Assembly: GCA_963801195.1 (NCBI GenBank)
Contig: CAWDDX010000007.1
Coordinates: 1,488,001-1,552,000, forward strand
Reading direction: 5' to 3'
Origin: SZUA-36 sp963801195
Lineage (GTDB): Bacteria > Pseudomonadota > Gammaproteobacteria > Xanthomonadales > SZUA-36
Length of the DNA stretch: 64,000 nucleotides
In this document: in pieces, positions 35,679-45,387 of the stretch
Position numbering within the stretch: position 1 is the first letter of the stretch
Layout of the letters: every line of letters begins with the position of its first letter
Translations under genes and position numbers: made by a program
Notes under the pieces: generated by a model
The model's database searches: none
Seen by the model: the letters and a program-made list of their open reading frames with translations, nothing else
What the model was told of the DNA's origin: nothing

Positions 35679-37565
35679 TTGGACAGGCCAGCTTTAGACA
35701 CTACAAATAATGTGACGGTCACAGACGTTCCGGAACATACAGTCGAGATTATCACCAACTCAGGTGAAGGTGCGCAAAAGTGCGCTCAAATCTTTGGCCA
35801 GACATGCGCCAAGATGGGTAACGGCGTATGGACCGTGGAAATCATTCCTGCGGAAATCGAACCGCCGCACCATACCGTCACCAGTACTTCGGGCAATATC
35901 GTCCGCTTCGGGTCACACAAGGTCACCAACTGGGGCGACCAGTCAAAACTGGCCATCGCCTTCAACGACCAGGTTTGCCTGTCGCGTCACCGTCTCGATT
36001 CCTTCCATGACAATTGCATCATCCTTCTGGAAAGTGCATGGGAGAAAGATGAGGACGAAGCGATCCGCAAGCTTTATGCCGAAGCGATGGAAGAGATGTC
36101 CTCGAAGAACTACCGCTTCATCCTGGTGCCGATCGAAGAAGAAACCCTCAAGTTGGTGGACAACCCGCAGCACGGCAAAAACATGTTCGCTCTGGGGATG
36201 CTGGCCGAAATCTACCAGCGTGATGTATCGATCATCGAAAGACAGATCGCGCATATCTTTAAGAAAAAGCCGGCCAAGGTTACCGAGATCAATATCGAAC
36301 TGGTCAAGCATGGCATGGCCTGGGCGCGTGAAAACCTGGATTTCCAATTCAACATCGAAACCATTCCCGCCGCCGAGGAACGTGTCGTCATGAACGGCAA
36401 CCAGGCCGCCGCCCTCGGTGCGGTCGCCGCCGGCATGGAACTGTGCGCCATGTACCCGATTACACCGGCGACATCGGTGTCACACGAACTTGCCTCCATT
36501 ATCGAAAACTACGGCGGTATCGTGCACCAGGCGGAGGATGAAATTGCCGCCGCCGGCGTGGCTCTGGGCGCCTCGTATGGCGGCAAGGTCGCACTGACGG
36601 TCACTTCCGGGCCCGGCATGGCACTCAAAACCGAGTTTCTCGGTCTTGCCATCATGACAGAGATACCGCTGGTGGTACTGGATGTCCAGCGCGGCGGACC
36701 GTCGACCGGCCTGCCGACCAAGGTCGAGCAGTCCGACCTGTTGTCCTCGCTTTTTGGCCAGCACGGCGATGCACCCCGCGTCGTAATCGCGCCGCGCTCG
36801 ATCGAGGAATGCTTTCACACAATGATCACCGCGCGCCGCATCGCGGAAACATTCCGTTGCGTGGTAATAGTCCTTACCGACGCAAACCTGGCAACGGGTG
36901 TGCAGCAGTTTACCCGGCCCAATTTCGACGTACGCTGGCAACAGGAGCCCGCCGATCTGTCACCGATTCCGGAAGGTCTGCGCCCTTACGACTGGGATCC
37001 GGAAACCGGCCTGTCGCGTCGTTTCATACCCGGCACACCGGGTGGCGCACACACGGTAACGGGTCTTGCACACGATGAATTCAGTAATGTTTCCTACGAC
37101 CCGGCCAGCAATGAGCGCGGTTGCAAGATGCGCAGCCGCAAACTGGCCGTGTTTCAATCCACGCTTGAACCACCCGAAATTCACGGCGATGAAGAAGGTG
37201 ATCTGCTGGTGGTTGGCTGGGGTTCGACCCAGGGCGCCATCGAAGAAGCCGTCGACCGTGCGCGTTCGGAAGGCCTCAAGATTTCAACCTGTCAATTGAC
37301 GTTCCTGTCACCGCTGGAGCCGGGCCTGAAAAAGATTTTCAACCGCTTCAAGAAAGTCATGACGGTGGAGATCAACTACTCCGACACCGTAGGCGACCCC
37401 TACATCACCGAAGAAACACGCCGCTATGGCCAACTCGCGTGGCTGCTGCGCGCACATACCCTGGTCGACGTGGATTGCTGGACGAGTTGTCCGGGGCAGC
37501 CACTAAGACCGAATGATATTTATAATTCCATCATCGCAATGAGTAAGAAAGGAGCGTCCCAATGA
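35679..37565 (+). CDS. korA: 2-oxoglutarate-type 2-oxoacid:ferredoxin oxidoreductase, fused gamma-alpha subunit
   Basis: 628 residues from a TTG at 35679; GGAG at 35666-35669 is the likely ribosome-binding site and no ATG lies near. Residues about 20-205 are the gamma domain, though more diverged than in the enzyme at 25457 (NSGEGAQKCAQIFGQTCAKM, FGSHKVTNWGDQ). Residues about 225-625 are the alpha domain with MNGNQAAALGAVAAGMELCA, MYPITPATSVSHELA, QAEDEIAAAGVALGAS and PGMALKTEFLGLA. With KorB it oxidises a 2-oxoacid with CoA and reduces ferredoxin. It is the first gene of a long operon that continues into rnf genes, so its ferredoxin electrons are probably meant for Rnf. The symbol reflects the family; the substrate is not proven. 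Confidence 0.9.
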   Translation: MDRPALDTTNNVTVTDVPEHTVEIITNSGEGAQKCAQIFGQTCAKMGNGVWTVEIIPAEIEPPHHTVTSTSGNIVRFGSHKVTNWGDQSKLAIAFNDQVCLSRHRLDSFHDNCIILLESAWEKDEDEAIRKLYAEAMEEMSSKNYRFILVPIEEETLKLVDNPQHGKNMFALGMLAEIYQRDVSIIERQIAHIFKKKPAKVTEINIELVKHGMAWARENLDFQFNIETIPAAEERVVMNGNQAAALGAVAAGMELCAMYPITPATSVSHELASIIENYGGIVHQAEDEIAAAGVALGASYGGKVALTVTSGPGMALKTEFLGLAIMTEIPLVVLDVQRGGPSTGLPTKVEQSDLLSSLFGQHGDAPRVVIAPRSIEECFHTMITARRIAETFRCVVIVLTDANLATGVQQFTRPNFDVRWQQEPADLSPIPEGLRPYDWDPETGLSRRFIPGTPGGAHTVTGLAHDEFSNVSYDPASNERGCKMRSRKLAVFQSTLEPPEIHGDEEGDLLVVGWGSTQGAIEEAVDRARSEGLKISTCQLTFLSPLEPGLKKIFNRFKKVMTVEINYSDTVGDPYITEETRRYGQLAWLLRAHTLVDVDCWTSCPGQPLRPNDIYNSIIAMSKKGASQ

Positions 37566-38515
37566 GCAGTATTCCAATTTCCCTGCTGGCTCTTGAAGAC
37601 GACGCATCCTCGTGCCTGGTGGCGGATGACTACCAGAAACGTGAAGGTAAATGGTGTGCGGGTTGCGGCGATTTTGGCGCCCTCAACGCGATTAAAAGGC
37701 TGTTGGCGAATCACCAGCTCAAACCAGAAAAGATGGCGTTTGTCTCTGGTATCGGTTGTTCAAGCCGTTTCCCCCACTATGTTAATGCCTATGGCTTCCA
37801 CGGCATTCACGGACGCGCCCTGCCAATTGCAACGGGCCTCAAGCTGGCACGGCCCGAACTGGATGTCTTCGTTGTCATGGGCGATGGCGACTGCACTTCC
37901 ATCGGCGCCGGACACTGGATTCATGCGACGCGCTACAACACCAATATGACCGTGTTGTTGCTCGATAACAACATTTATGGTTTGACCAAGAACCAGACCT
38001 CGCCGACGACGCCCCAGGGCCACACCTCCAATACCTCGCCACGCGGTTCGTTGTTGCCGGCGCTCGACCCCTTACAGGCGACACTGGGTGTTTCAAACGC
38101 GTCTTTCGTAGCACAAACGGCCGACTGGGTGCCGGCGCACTTGTACGCTACACTCGAGGCGGGTTTTGCTCACCCCGGGTTTTCTTTTATCCGGATCCTG
38201 CAGCGCTGCCCGAAGTTCACTTCGGACGTATTTGCCGAAAACGTCAAAAACCCCGACCTGACCGAACTGCTGGTACACGAGAACGGTGTCAACCCGCCCG
38301 GCCTGGACAAGCTTTTCAAAGCAAGCCGTGTCCACGATCCAAAAGACCTCGATGAAGCGCGCGCCCTGGCACAGCGCAGAGACATGTTGCGCCTGGGTAT
38401 ATTCTTCCGCGATGACAGTTTCCCGGTGTACGATGACGTACGCGCGGTACCGCCCGCCACGCCGGAAGAAAAGGTTCAAAGACTTGAAAAGGAGTTTGAC
38501 CGCTATGCAGTTTGA
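37562..38515 (+). CDS. korB: 2-oxoacid:ferredoxin oxidoreductase, beta subunit
   Basis: 317 residues; the ATG overlaps the korA stop by four bases. Cluster ligands lie in KWCAGCGDFGAL near 30, SGIGCSSRFPHY near 63 and LQRCPKFT near 217. The TPP site runs GDGDCTSIGAGHWIH near 120 to LLDNNIYGLTKNQTSP. The C-terminal 80 residues, including DKLFKASRVHDPKDLDEA, are longer than in the beta subunit at 24615. It is the catalytic partner of KorA, with TPP and one 4Fe-4S cluster passing electrons to ferredoxin. It is followed by an unknown gene with an 11-base overlap. Confidence 0.92.
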   Translation: MSSIPISLLALEDDASSCLVADDYQKREGKWCAGCGDFGALNAIKRLLANHQLKPEKMAFVSGIGCSSRFPHYVNAYGFHGIHGRALPIATGLKLARPELDVFVVMGDGDCTSIGAGHWIHATRYNTNMTVLLLDNNIYGLTKNQTSPTTPQGHTSNTSPRGSLLPALDPLQATLGVSNASFVAQTADWVPAHLYATLEAGFAHPGFSFIRILQRCPKFTSDVFAENVKNPDLTELLVHENGVNPPGLDKLFKASRVHDPKDLDEARALAQRRDMLRLGIFFRDDSFPVYDDVRAVPPATPEEKVQRLEKEFDRYAV

Positions 38516-39476
38516 AGAACAACAAGCCTCCGCGCTGAAAGCGGTGCGCTCACGCATAGATCAGTTTCATGCCGCCCTGAGCGTTACCTATGACCAGGTG
38601 CGCGGTCTGCTGTCGGGTACCGGTGATGCCGAAGCCGACCGGTCCGAAGCGCTCGGTTATTTCGCCAAGGGCAAGGTCAACATGGAACGTTTTGACTCGT
38701 TTGCCCCCAAGGCCAGGCGTATTGCGGCGGAAGCCGAAGAGCCTGTTCGGGCTGCCCAGGCAATTCTGAAAGGCCTGCTGGAGGAAGGTGACAAGCTGTT
38801 CGTCATCGACACGATTCCCGGCAGGGGGCTGGGACACCAACTGAGCGTCAGGCTCGCACACATCGGCCGCGCGTTTTCGGCGGCCCGGGTCGTCGACATG
38901 GCCAGGAATGGCGCCTACAAGGAAGACAAGCATGCAGAGTCGCTGCTGAGATTCCCATACGCAACGTGGAACAGTTCAGAACGGGCCCTGGCGCCCGCCC
39001 TCGTTGTGAACGTCTCGGGATCGGATTTCAAGCCTTCTTCAATCGTTCCGCTGCTCGACACCAACATGAAAATCATTTTCGTGGTCAGCGGTGATGCGCC
39101 CGCAGCGGCCCTGGCACGTGTCATATCCCCACGTGTATTTGTTCAGCAGATCACCGGCGATGCCGACCTGAAAGCATTTTCAGCCTACAAGGGAATCGCG
39201 GTTGCCGCATTTCTGCCGGACACGGCCGTTAGCTTTGTACACGATCCATCCGCAGGCTCCACCACTTACGAGCGCTTTGTTTCCATCGTCTTTCCGAATG
39301 AAGTCAGAAAGCGCCCCATTGGTGGCATCAGCCCGGCGCAGCAGGCGGAGGATTACACCCTGCTTGAATCCCTGTCGGTACCACCTGAAATTGCGGGTGA
39401 GGCGGCATCGGACCCGGCCGGAAAACTTTCCGCCTGGCTTTTGAGCCAGACCAACCTCGCCGATTTGTCCGCCTAG
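38505..39476 (+). CDS. Protein of unknown function in the kor-rnf operon
   Basis: 323 residues from the ATG at 38505 (GGAG ten bases upstream), overlapping korB by 11 bases. I do not recognise it. Residues about 1-85 are helical (ALKAVRSRIDQFHAALSV, RRIAAEAEEPVRAAQAIL). Residues about 88-260 alternate predicted strands and helices in a Rossmann-like pattern: KLFVIDTIPGRGLGHQLSVR, ALAPALVVNVSGSDF, MKIIFVVSGDAPAAALARVI and GIAVAAFLPDTAVSF. There are no Cys motifs, signal peptide or membrane helix, so it is probably a soluble cytosolic protein without an Fe-S cluster. Its place between KorB and RnfB suggests an assembly, regulatory or docking role for the oxidoreductase-Rnf pair. Confidence 0.85.
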   Translation: MQFEEQQASALKAVRSRIDQFHAALSVTYDQVRGLLSGTGDAEADRSEALGYFAKGKVNMERFDSFAPKARRIAAEAEEPVRAAQAILKGLLEEGDKLFVIDTIPGRGLGHQLSVRLAHIGRAFSAARVVDMARNGAYKEDKHAESLLRFPYATWNSSERALAPALVVNVSGSDFKPSSIVPLLDTNMKIIFVVSGDAPAAALARVISPRVFVQQITGDADLKAFSAYKGIAVAAFLPDTAVSFVHDPSAGSTTYERFVSIVFPNEVRKRPIGGISPAQQAEDYTLLESLSVPPEIAGEAASDPAGKLSAWLLSQTNLADLSA

Positions 39477-39492
39477 GCGAAGGGACTGATTG

Positions 39493-40344
39493 ATGACCGG
39501 AAACCCCATATTGGATTCAGCCCTGGTACTCGGCGGAGTGGGTCTCTTCTTTGGCTTCCTGATCGCGATGGCGAACAAGAAGTTCTATGTCTGGGAAGAC
39601 CCGCGCATCAACGAGGTGGAACAACTTCTGCCAAACTCCAACTGTGGCGCCTGTGGCCAGCCCGGTTGCCGCGCTTTTGCCGAAGGCCTGGTCAACGGCA
39701 AGTTTCAGCCGTCAGGCTGCACGGTCATGGGGCCGGATGACATCAGTGACGTTGCCGGTTATTTAGGCGTGGATGCCGGCGAGGCGAGCAAACGCGTGGC
39801 CCGCCTGCTATGTGCGGGCGGCAAGGACGAGGCAGCGCGCAATTCGGACTATGCAGGACTGGAATCATGCAAGGCAGCGTCGGCGGTTGCGGGCGGCGGC
39901 AAGGCCTGTAACTGGGGTTGCCTGGGTCTTGGCGACTGCGAAAGGGCCTGCCTGCTCGATGCCATTTTCATGAACGAAGACCTGCTGCCGGTGGTGATAC
40001 CCGAACGCTGCACCGCATGTAATGATTGCGTGGTGGCCTGTCCCAAGGACCTTTTCGAGTTGATGCCCATCGAGCAGAAACTGATCGTCCAATGTAAGAA
40101 TTTACTCAAGGGTGATGCAGCAGAAGACCTCTGCAGCGTCGCCTGTAACACCTGCAACCGATGTGTTGCAGATTCGGAGCCAGGGGTGATCGAACTGATC
40201 AATAACCTGGCTGTTATCAATTATGAAAAGAACGAGCTGACCGACCCGAAAGCAGTTTCACGCTGCCCCACCGGGGCCATCGTCTGGGTTGAAGGCCAGC
40301 AGTTCGCAGAAAGCTTGGTTGAGCTGGAGAAGAAAGTCGTATGA
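39493..40344 (+). CDS. rnfB: RnfB, Fe-S subunit of the Rnf ferredoxin:NAD oxidoreductase
   Basis: 283 residues from the ATG at 39493 (AAGGGA upstream). One N-terminal membrane helix (LVLGGVGLFFGFLIAMAN), then the RnfB four-Cys domain PNSNCGACGQPGCRAFAEGL, and two ferredoxin motifs, CNWGCLGLGDCERAC and CTACNDCVVACPKDLF. A further Cys-rich stretch, CSVACNTCNRC, follows and CPTGAI closes the set. RnfB is the entry point for electrons from reduced ferredoxin. In clostridial operons rnfB is last (CDGEAB) and in Rhodobacter second (ABCDGE); here it is first and separated from rnfC by a pyruvate:ferredoxin oxidoreductase gene. It overlaps that gene by four bases. Confidence 0.92.
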   Translation: MTGNPILDSALVLGGVGLFFGFLIAMANKKFYVWEDPRINEVEQLLPNSNCGACGQPGCRAFAEGLVNGKFQPSGCTVMGPDDISDVAGYLGVDAGEASKRVARLLCAGGKDEAARNSDYAGLESCKAASAVAGGGKACNWGCLGLGDCERACLLDAIFMNEDLLPVVIPERCTACNDCVVACPKDLFELMPIEQKLIVQCKNLLKGDAAEDLCSVACNTCNRCVADSEPGVIELINNLAVINYEKNELTDPKAVSRCPTGAIVWVEGQQFAESLVELEKKVV

Positions 40345-43300
40345 GTCAGGTAATGAAAGAGGTCAAGTATCCCGGCGTATTTAAAACCGATGACGGCAGC
40401 GCCGCGGTGGTATCCATGGAAACCGCAGGAAGCGAGGCGGCCGGTGCATATCCGATCACACCGTCCACGCAGATGGGCGAAGGCTGGGCCTCCGCGGTCG
40501 CGAAGGGCACAAAGAACGTCAATGGCCGACAGTTGATTTTCTTCGAACCTGAAGGCGAACACGCCGCCGCCGGCGTGACGGCCGGCATGAGCATGATCGG
40601 TCTGCGCTCAACCAACTTCTCAAGCGGCCAGGGCATCGCCTATATGCACGAATCGCTTTACGCGGCGGTCGGCAAACGCCTGACCTATGTGCTGAACGTG
40701 GCCTGCCGCGCGATGACCAAGCATTCCCTGAACGTTCACGCCGGCCATGATGACTACCATGCCGTCGACGATACGGGCTTTTTCCAGATTTTCGCCAAGG
40801 ACGTGCAAAGCGTTGCCGACCTCAACCTGATCGCTCACCGGGTTGCCGAGCTTTCCTTGAATCCGGGCATTTGCGCGCAGGATGGTTTCCTGACGAGCCA
40901 CGTGATCGAGACGTTCTTTGAGCCGGAGCGTGATCTGGTCAAGGAATACCTGGGCGATCCTGCAGATATCATCGATTCACCCACCGGCGCGCAACGGGCC
41001 GTGTTTGGCAAACAACGCCGCCGTATTCCGGAGCTTTACAATTTTGACTACCCGGCAATGCTGGGTACGGTGCAAAACCAGGAATCGTATGCGCAGGGCG
41101 TAGCCGCTCAGCGCCCCTTCTATTTTGATCACATAGCACCATTGACCGACCAGGCGATGGCCGAATACGCCGCGCTTTCCGGGCGCGAATACCGCCGTAT
41201 CATGGGCTATAAAATGGAGGATGCAGAGTACGTAATCCTCGGCCAGGGTTCGGTGATCTGTAACGCCGAGGTCGTGGCGGATTACCTGCGCAAGGAACGC
41301 GGCATCAAGGTCGGCGTGGTCGACATGGTCATGTTCCGGCCGTTCCCGGCTGATTTGCTGACGCATATGCTGGCCGGCAAGAAGGGCGTGGTCGTGATGG
41401 AGCGGACCGATCAGCCATTGGCAGTCGAGCTGCCGATGATTCGCGAAGTCCGCGCAGCCATGGCGCAGGCGGCCGAAAACGGCCGTGCCGGCAATGACCA
41501 TCGCGCCTCATTGCCATACGCGGGCCTGGCGGCACTCCTGCCCGACCAGATACCCGATCTGTATTCGGCGTGCTTTGGTATGGGCAGCAGGGATTTGCAA
41601 CCGGGAGATCTCGTCGCTGCGATCAACAACATGCTCGAGGACGGACGCAAACAGCGTCAGTTCTACCTGGGTTTTGAATTCATTCAAAAAGATACCCGGC
41701 TGCCAAAGATGCAAATATGGCAGGAGAAGATACTTACAGACTATCCGCACGTGGGTGACCTGGCGCTGCCATCCGCAGGTGATTTGAATCTTTTCCCCGA
41801 AGACTCGGTTGAACTCCGCATCCATTCTGTGGGTGGCTGGGGCGCCATCACCATGGGTAAAAACCTCGCGATGACCGCCGCGCAGTTGCTCGGCATGCAC
41901 ATCAAGGCCAACCCCAAGTATGGGTCGGAAAAGAAAGGCCAGCCCACGACCTTCTACGCGATGTTGTCGCATGAACCGGTGCGTCTGAATTGCGAGCTCA
42001 AGCACGTCAATGTCGTGCTGTCGCCCGATCCCAACGTGTTCCTGCATTCCGACCCGCTCGCCGGCCTGTGCGAGGGTGGTGTGTTCATCATCCAGAGCGA
42101 ACTTTCGGGTGAAGAGCTTTGGAACAGCTTCCCGAAAACCGCGCAGGCGTCAATCCGCGCGAGGAATATCCAGGTCTATGCCGTTGATGGCTTCAATATC
42201 GCGCTGTCTGAAGCCTCCAAGGCCGAACTCCGTTTCCGTATGCAGGGCGTGGCTTTTATGGGTGCGTTCTTCCACGCGGCGCCGCTGATGAAAACCCATG
42301 ACCTGACGCGGGAACGTTTGTTCGAAGGTATCCGCAAACAGCTGAACAAGAAGTTCGGTCACCTGGGTGAACGTGTCGTTGAAGACAACGTACGTGTCAT
42401 TACCCGCGGTTTCGACGAAGTCAAAAAGCTCGAACTCGAAGACTTCCTCGACGAGGGACATGAAGAATTACTGCCCTTGATCCCGCACGCGATGGCCGGC
42501 ATGAACGTTGCATCCGGACTAGGCAACCAGGCGGATTTCTGGAACCAGGTTTGTGTCCAGTACAAGACCGGCAAGGATATTATCGCGGATCCGTTTACCG
42601 CCATCTCTGCCATACCCGCGGCGACCTCGAGTATGCGCAACATGTCTGCGGTGCGTTTCAATGTACCTGAATTTGAACCGGAAAAATGCACCGGTTGCGC
42701 GAAGTGCTGGACCCAGTGTCCCGATTCCGCGATCCCGGGCGTGGTCAGCACGGTAGAAGAGGTTTTGGATGCCGCAGTGCAAACGGTATCGACACCGGAA
42801 AATCCGCTGTCGCGTTTTTCCCAATTGATCAAGAACCTCGGTAACGAGTCACGCAAGATCATGACGAGCGGTACGTTCAAAACTTATGCAAATGTCCTTT
42901 CGCAGGCCTATGCGACAATTGCGGGCAAATCGAACTGGGATGCCGAACGGCGTGCTGAAGTCGATGCGCAGTACAATCTTGTCTATGCGGCCGTTGCGGA
43001 TTTCCCGCTCGCCAAGACGGCACCTTTCTTCGATCTGCCTGAAAACAAGAAGAAGGGTTCAGGTGGTTTGCTATCGATCACCGTCAACCCGGAAACCTGT
43101 AAAGGTTGTGACATCTGTGTTGCCGTTTGCACAGACGGCGCATTGAAGAGCGTACGCCAGACAGATGAATACCAGGAGACCATGGAGTCGAACTGGAAAC
43201 TGTGGCGTAACCTGCCCGAAACCGATGATCACTACATCAAGATTTCAAGCCTCGACGAAGGCATCGGCGTGATGTCGTCGCTTTTGTTGAAACAGAGCAA

Positions 43301-45371
43301 CTACATGTCCATGACCGGTGGTGATGGTGCGTGTATGGGTTGCGGTGAGAAAACCACCATCCACATCCTGTTATCAACAGTCAATGCGTTCATGACACCG
43401 CGTGTCGAAGCGCATGTGAAAGAACTGACCCGGCTGATCGGCGAACTGGATGAGAAAGCCCATGCGCTGATTATCGCCGGAACTGATCTCGACGATGTCA
43501 ACGCGGATGAAGAAGCACTTGCGGTTTCACTGAGCGGCGACAAGAAAGAGCGGGTGCTGCTGATCCGCAAAACCATCGAGGAATTGAAAGACCTCAAGTG
43601 GCGTTACCAGGAGGGTCCGAGCGGCCGTGGCCGCGCGCATCTGGGCTTCACGAACTCCACGGGCTGTAGCTCGGTCTGGGGTTCTTCCTACCCGTACAAC
43701 CCCTACCCGTTCCCCTGGGTAAACCACCTGTTCCAGGACGCGCCATCCGTGGCAGTCGGTGTTTTTGAAGGACATATGCGCAAGATGGCCGACGGCTTTA
43801 TCAGCCTGCGCCGCGCCGAGAAGCTGATTTCAGAAACTTACGACGCTGCTGCAGACGAGAAGTTTTTCTCGGAATTCGAATGGCAACAGTTCACGAACGA
43901 TGAATTCACCCTTTGCCCGCCCTTGTTCGCGGTCGGTGGAGATGGCGCGATGATGGACATCGGTTTCCAGAACCTCTCACGGGTGATGGCGACCAATAAG
44001 CCGATCCGCGTGGTCGTTGTCGATACGCAGGTCTATTCCAACACCGGTGGCCAGGCCTGTACCTCGGGCTTTACCAGCCAGGTATCCGACATGGCCGAGT
44101 ACGGCATGGAACACCACGGCAAGGAAGAGGTCCGCAAGGAGCTTGCCCTTATCGCGATGGCCCACCGCGGCGTCTTCGTCATGCAGTCGTCGCAGGCCAC
44201 ACCTTCGCACCTGATTCAAAACGTACTGAAAGGTCTGCAGGCAAGACGGCCTGCGCTGTTCATATTGAACACGCCTTGTCCTCCCGAGTGGGGTCTGGCT
44301 GATTTCGGCGCACCCGACGCTGCCAGGCTGGCCCTGGAAAGCCGCGCGGTGCCCAATATCGTGTTCGATCCGGACCAGGGCACAACCTGGTCAGAGTGTC
44401 TCGATCTCGAGGGCAACCCGTCACCGCACGACACCTGGACGACCTATGATCTGTCCTTTCTCGATGACAACGGCGACGAGCAGAAGCTGACATTGCCGGT
44501 CACCACTGCGGATTGGGCCATGGGTGAAGCGCGTTTCCGCAAGCACTTCAAGAAGCCCGGCGGCGAGGAAGACCTCGTACCCTTCCATGAGTACCTGGAG
44601 ATGGATGAGGATGAGCGTGAAGACCTTACAGCCTTCATTTACACGGTCGATGCCAACCGGCATCTGAGCAAGGTCACCGTCTCTGACGAGATCGCAAAAC
44701 TTGCCAATGAACGTCTGCGCCACTGGGCACAGCTGAAGGAAATCGCCGGCCTGGATGTGTCGGAGAACATGCGCGACGCGGTGACCGGCAGCATGGCCGA
44801 GGAACTGGATTCGCAGATTACGGCGCTGACGGCGGAATACGAGGCGAAAATTGCCAAGCTGACCACCCAATACCCGTTACTGATCGCCAGACGGATGGCC
44901 GAAGGCCTGTTGAAGGGCAGTGCAAACGCAACGGTTGCGGAGTTGCTGGAAAAAGCGGAAAGCTGGGATGGACCCGCTTTCCAGGCCCCGGCAGACTTCA
45001 GTATTTCGGCACCCACAAAGGCGCCAACGACAACGGCGTCGCCCGCCTCCGCACCTGCAGGCAAGGCAGCTCCGGCAGCGGTCGCTGAGGCGTCACCCGC
45101 TGAACCGGAAGACGAGGTCCTGGGTAACGAACCCTATATCGACACGCTGCGCTGTACGTCCTGTGATGACTGTCTGAAGATCAATGCGAAAGTATTTGTC
45201 TACAACGACGACCAGCAGGCATACATCGCCGATGCCAAGGCGGGAACCTTCAAGCAACTGGTGGTAGCGGCCGAAGGCTGCCCTGCCGAGTGCATACACC
45301 CGGGTGATCCGCTGAATCCAAAGGAAAAAGATTTGGATAAGTTGATTAAGCGCGCTGAACCTTTCAACTGA
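40341..45371 (+). CDS. Giant pyruvate:ferredoxin oxidoreductase with tethered C-terminal ferredoxin
   Basis: 1676 residues; usual single-chain PFOR/NifJ has about 1170-1230. Domains: alpha/pyrimidine-binding with AGAYPITPSTQMGE near 35; CoA/gamma region with SVGGWGAITMGKNLAM near 495; two 4Fe-4S motifs CTGCAKCWTQCPDSAI near 782 and CKGCDICVAVCTDGA near 920; the proximal cluster in CMGCGEKT near 997; NSTGCSSVWGSSYP; the TPP site GGDGAMMDIGFQN near 1199 to VDTQVYSNTGGQ. Insertions lie between the clusters and before the TPP domain. After about 1555 an Ala/Pro/Thr linker leads to a ferredoxin-like domain with C1605, C1608, C1611 and C1647 (CTSCDDC, CPAEC). It would oxidise pyruvate with CoA; the tethered cluster could pass electrons to RnfB or RnfC. 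Flanked by rnfB and rnfC. Confidence 0.92.
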   Translation: MSQVMKEVKYPGVFKTDDGSAAVVSMETAGSEAAGAYPITPSTQMGEGWASAVAKGTKNVNGRQLIFFEPEGEHAAAGVTAGMSMIGLRSTNFSSGQGIAYMHESLYAAVGKRLTYVLNVACRAMTKHSLNVHAGHDDYHAVDDTGFFQIFAKDVQSVADLNLIAHRVAELSLNPGICAQDGFLTSHVIETFFEPERDLVKEYLGDPADIIDSPTGAQRAVFGKQRRRIPELYNFDYPAMLGTVQNQESYAQGVAAQRPFYFDHIAPLTDQAMAEYAALSGREYRRIMGYKMEDAEYVILGQGSVICNAEVVADYLRKERGIKVGVVDMVMFRPFPADLLTHMLAGKKGVVVMERTDQPLAVELPMIREVRAAMAQAAENGRAGNDHRASLPYAGLAALLPDQIPDLYSACFGMGSRDLQPGDLVAAINNMLEDGRKQRQFYLGFEFIQKDTRLPKMQIWQEKILTDYPHVGDLALPSAGDLNLFPEDSVELRIHSVGGWGAITMGKNLAMTAAQLLGMHIKANPKYGSEKKGQPTTFYAMLSHEPVRLNCELKHVNVVLSPDPNVFLHSDPLAGLCEGGVFIIQSELSGEELWNSFPKTAQASIRARNIQVYAVDGFNIALSEASKAELRFRMQGVAFMGAFFHAAPLMKTHDLTRERLFEGIRKQLNKKFGHLGERVVEDNVRVITRGFDEVKKLELEDFLDEGHEELLPLIPHAMAGMNVASGLGNQADFWNQVCVQYKTGKDIIADPFTAISAIPAATSSMRNMSAVRFNVPEFEPEKCTGCAKCWTQCPDSAIPGVVSTVEEVLDAAVQTVSTPENPLSRFSQLIKNLGNESRKIMTSGTFKTYANVLSQAYATIAGKSNWDAERRAEVDAQYNLVYAAVADFPLAKTAPFFDLPENKKKGSGGLLSITVNPETCKGCDICVAVCTDGALKSVRQTDEYQETMESNWKLWRNLPETDDHYIKISSLDEGIGVMSSLLLKQSNYMSMTGGDGACMGCGEKTTIHILLSTVNAFMTPRVEAHVKELTRLIGELDEKAHALIIAGTDLDDVNADEEALAVSLSGDKKERVLLIRKTIEELKDLKWRYQEGPSGRGRAHLGFTNSTGCSSVWGSSYPYNPYPFPWVNHLFQDAPSVAVGVFEGHMRKMADGFISLRRAEKLISETYDAAADEKFFSEFEWQQFTNDEFTLCPPLFAVGGDGAMMDIGFQNLSRVMATNKPIRVVVVDTQVYSNTGGQACTSGFTSQVSDMAEYGMEHHGKEEVRKELALIAMAHRGVFVMQSSQATPSHLIQNVLKGLQARRPALFILNTPCPPEWGLADFGAPDAARLALESRAVPNIVFDPDQGTTWSECLDLEGNPSPHDTWTTYDLSFLDDNGDEQKLTLPVTTADWAMGEARFRKHFKKPGGEEDLVPFHEYLEMDEDEREDLTAFIYTVDANRHLSKVTVSDEIAKLANERLRHWAQLKEIAGLDVSENMRDAVTGSMAEELDSQITALTAEYEAKIAKLTTQYPLLIARRMAEGLLKGSANATVAELLEKAESWDGPAFQAPADFSISAPTKAPTTTASPASAPAGKAAPAAVAEASPAEPEDEVLGNEPYIDTLRCTSCDDCLKINAKVFVYNDDQQAYIADAKAGTFKQLVVAAEGCPAECIHPGDPLNPKEKDLDKLIKRAEPFN

Positions 45372-45387
45372 GTTATCCGGGCCTGAC

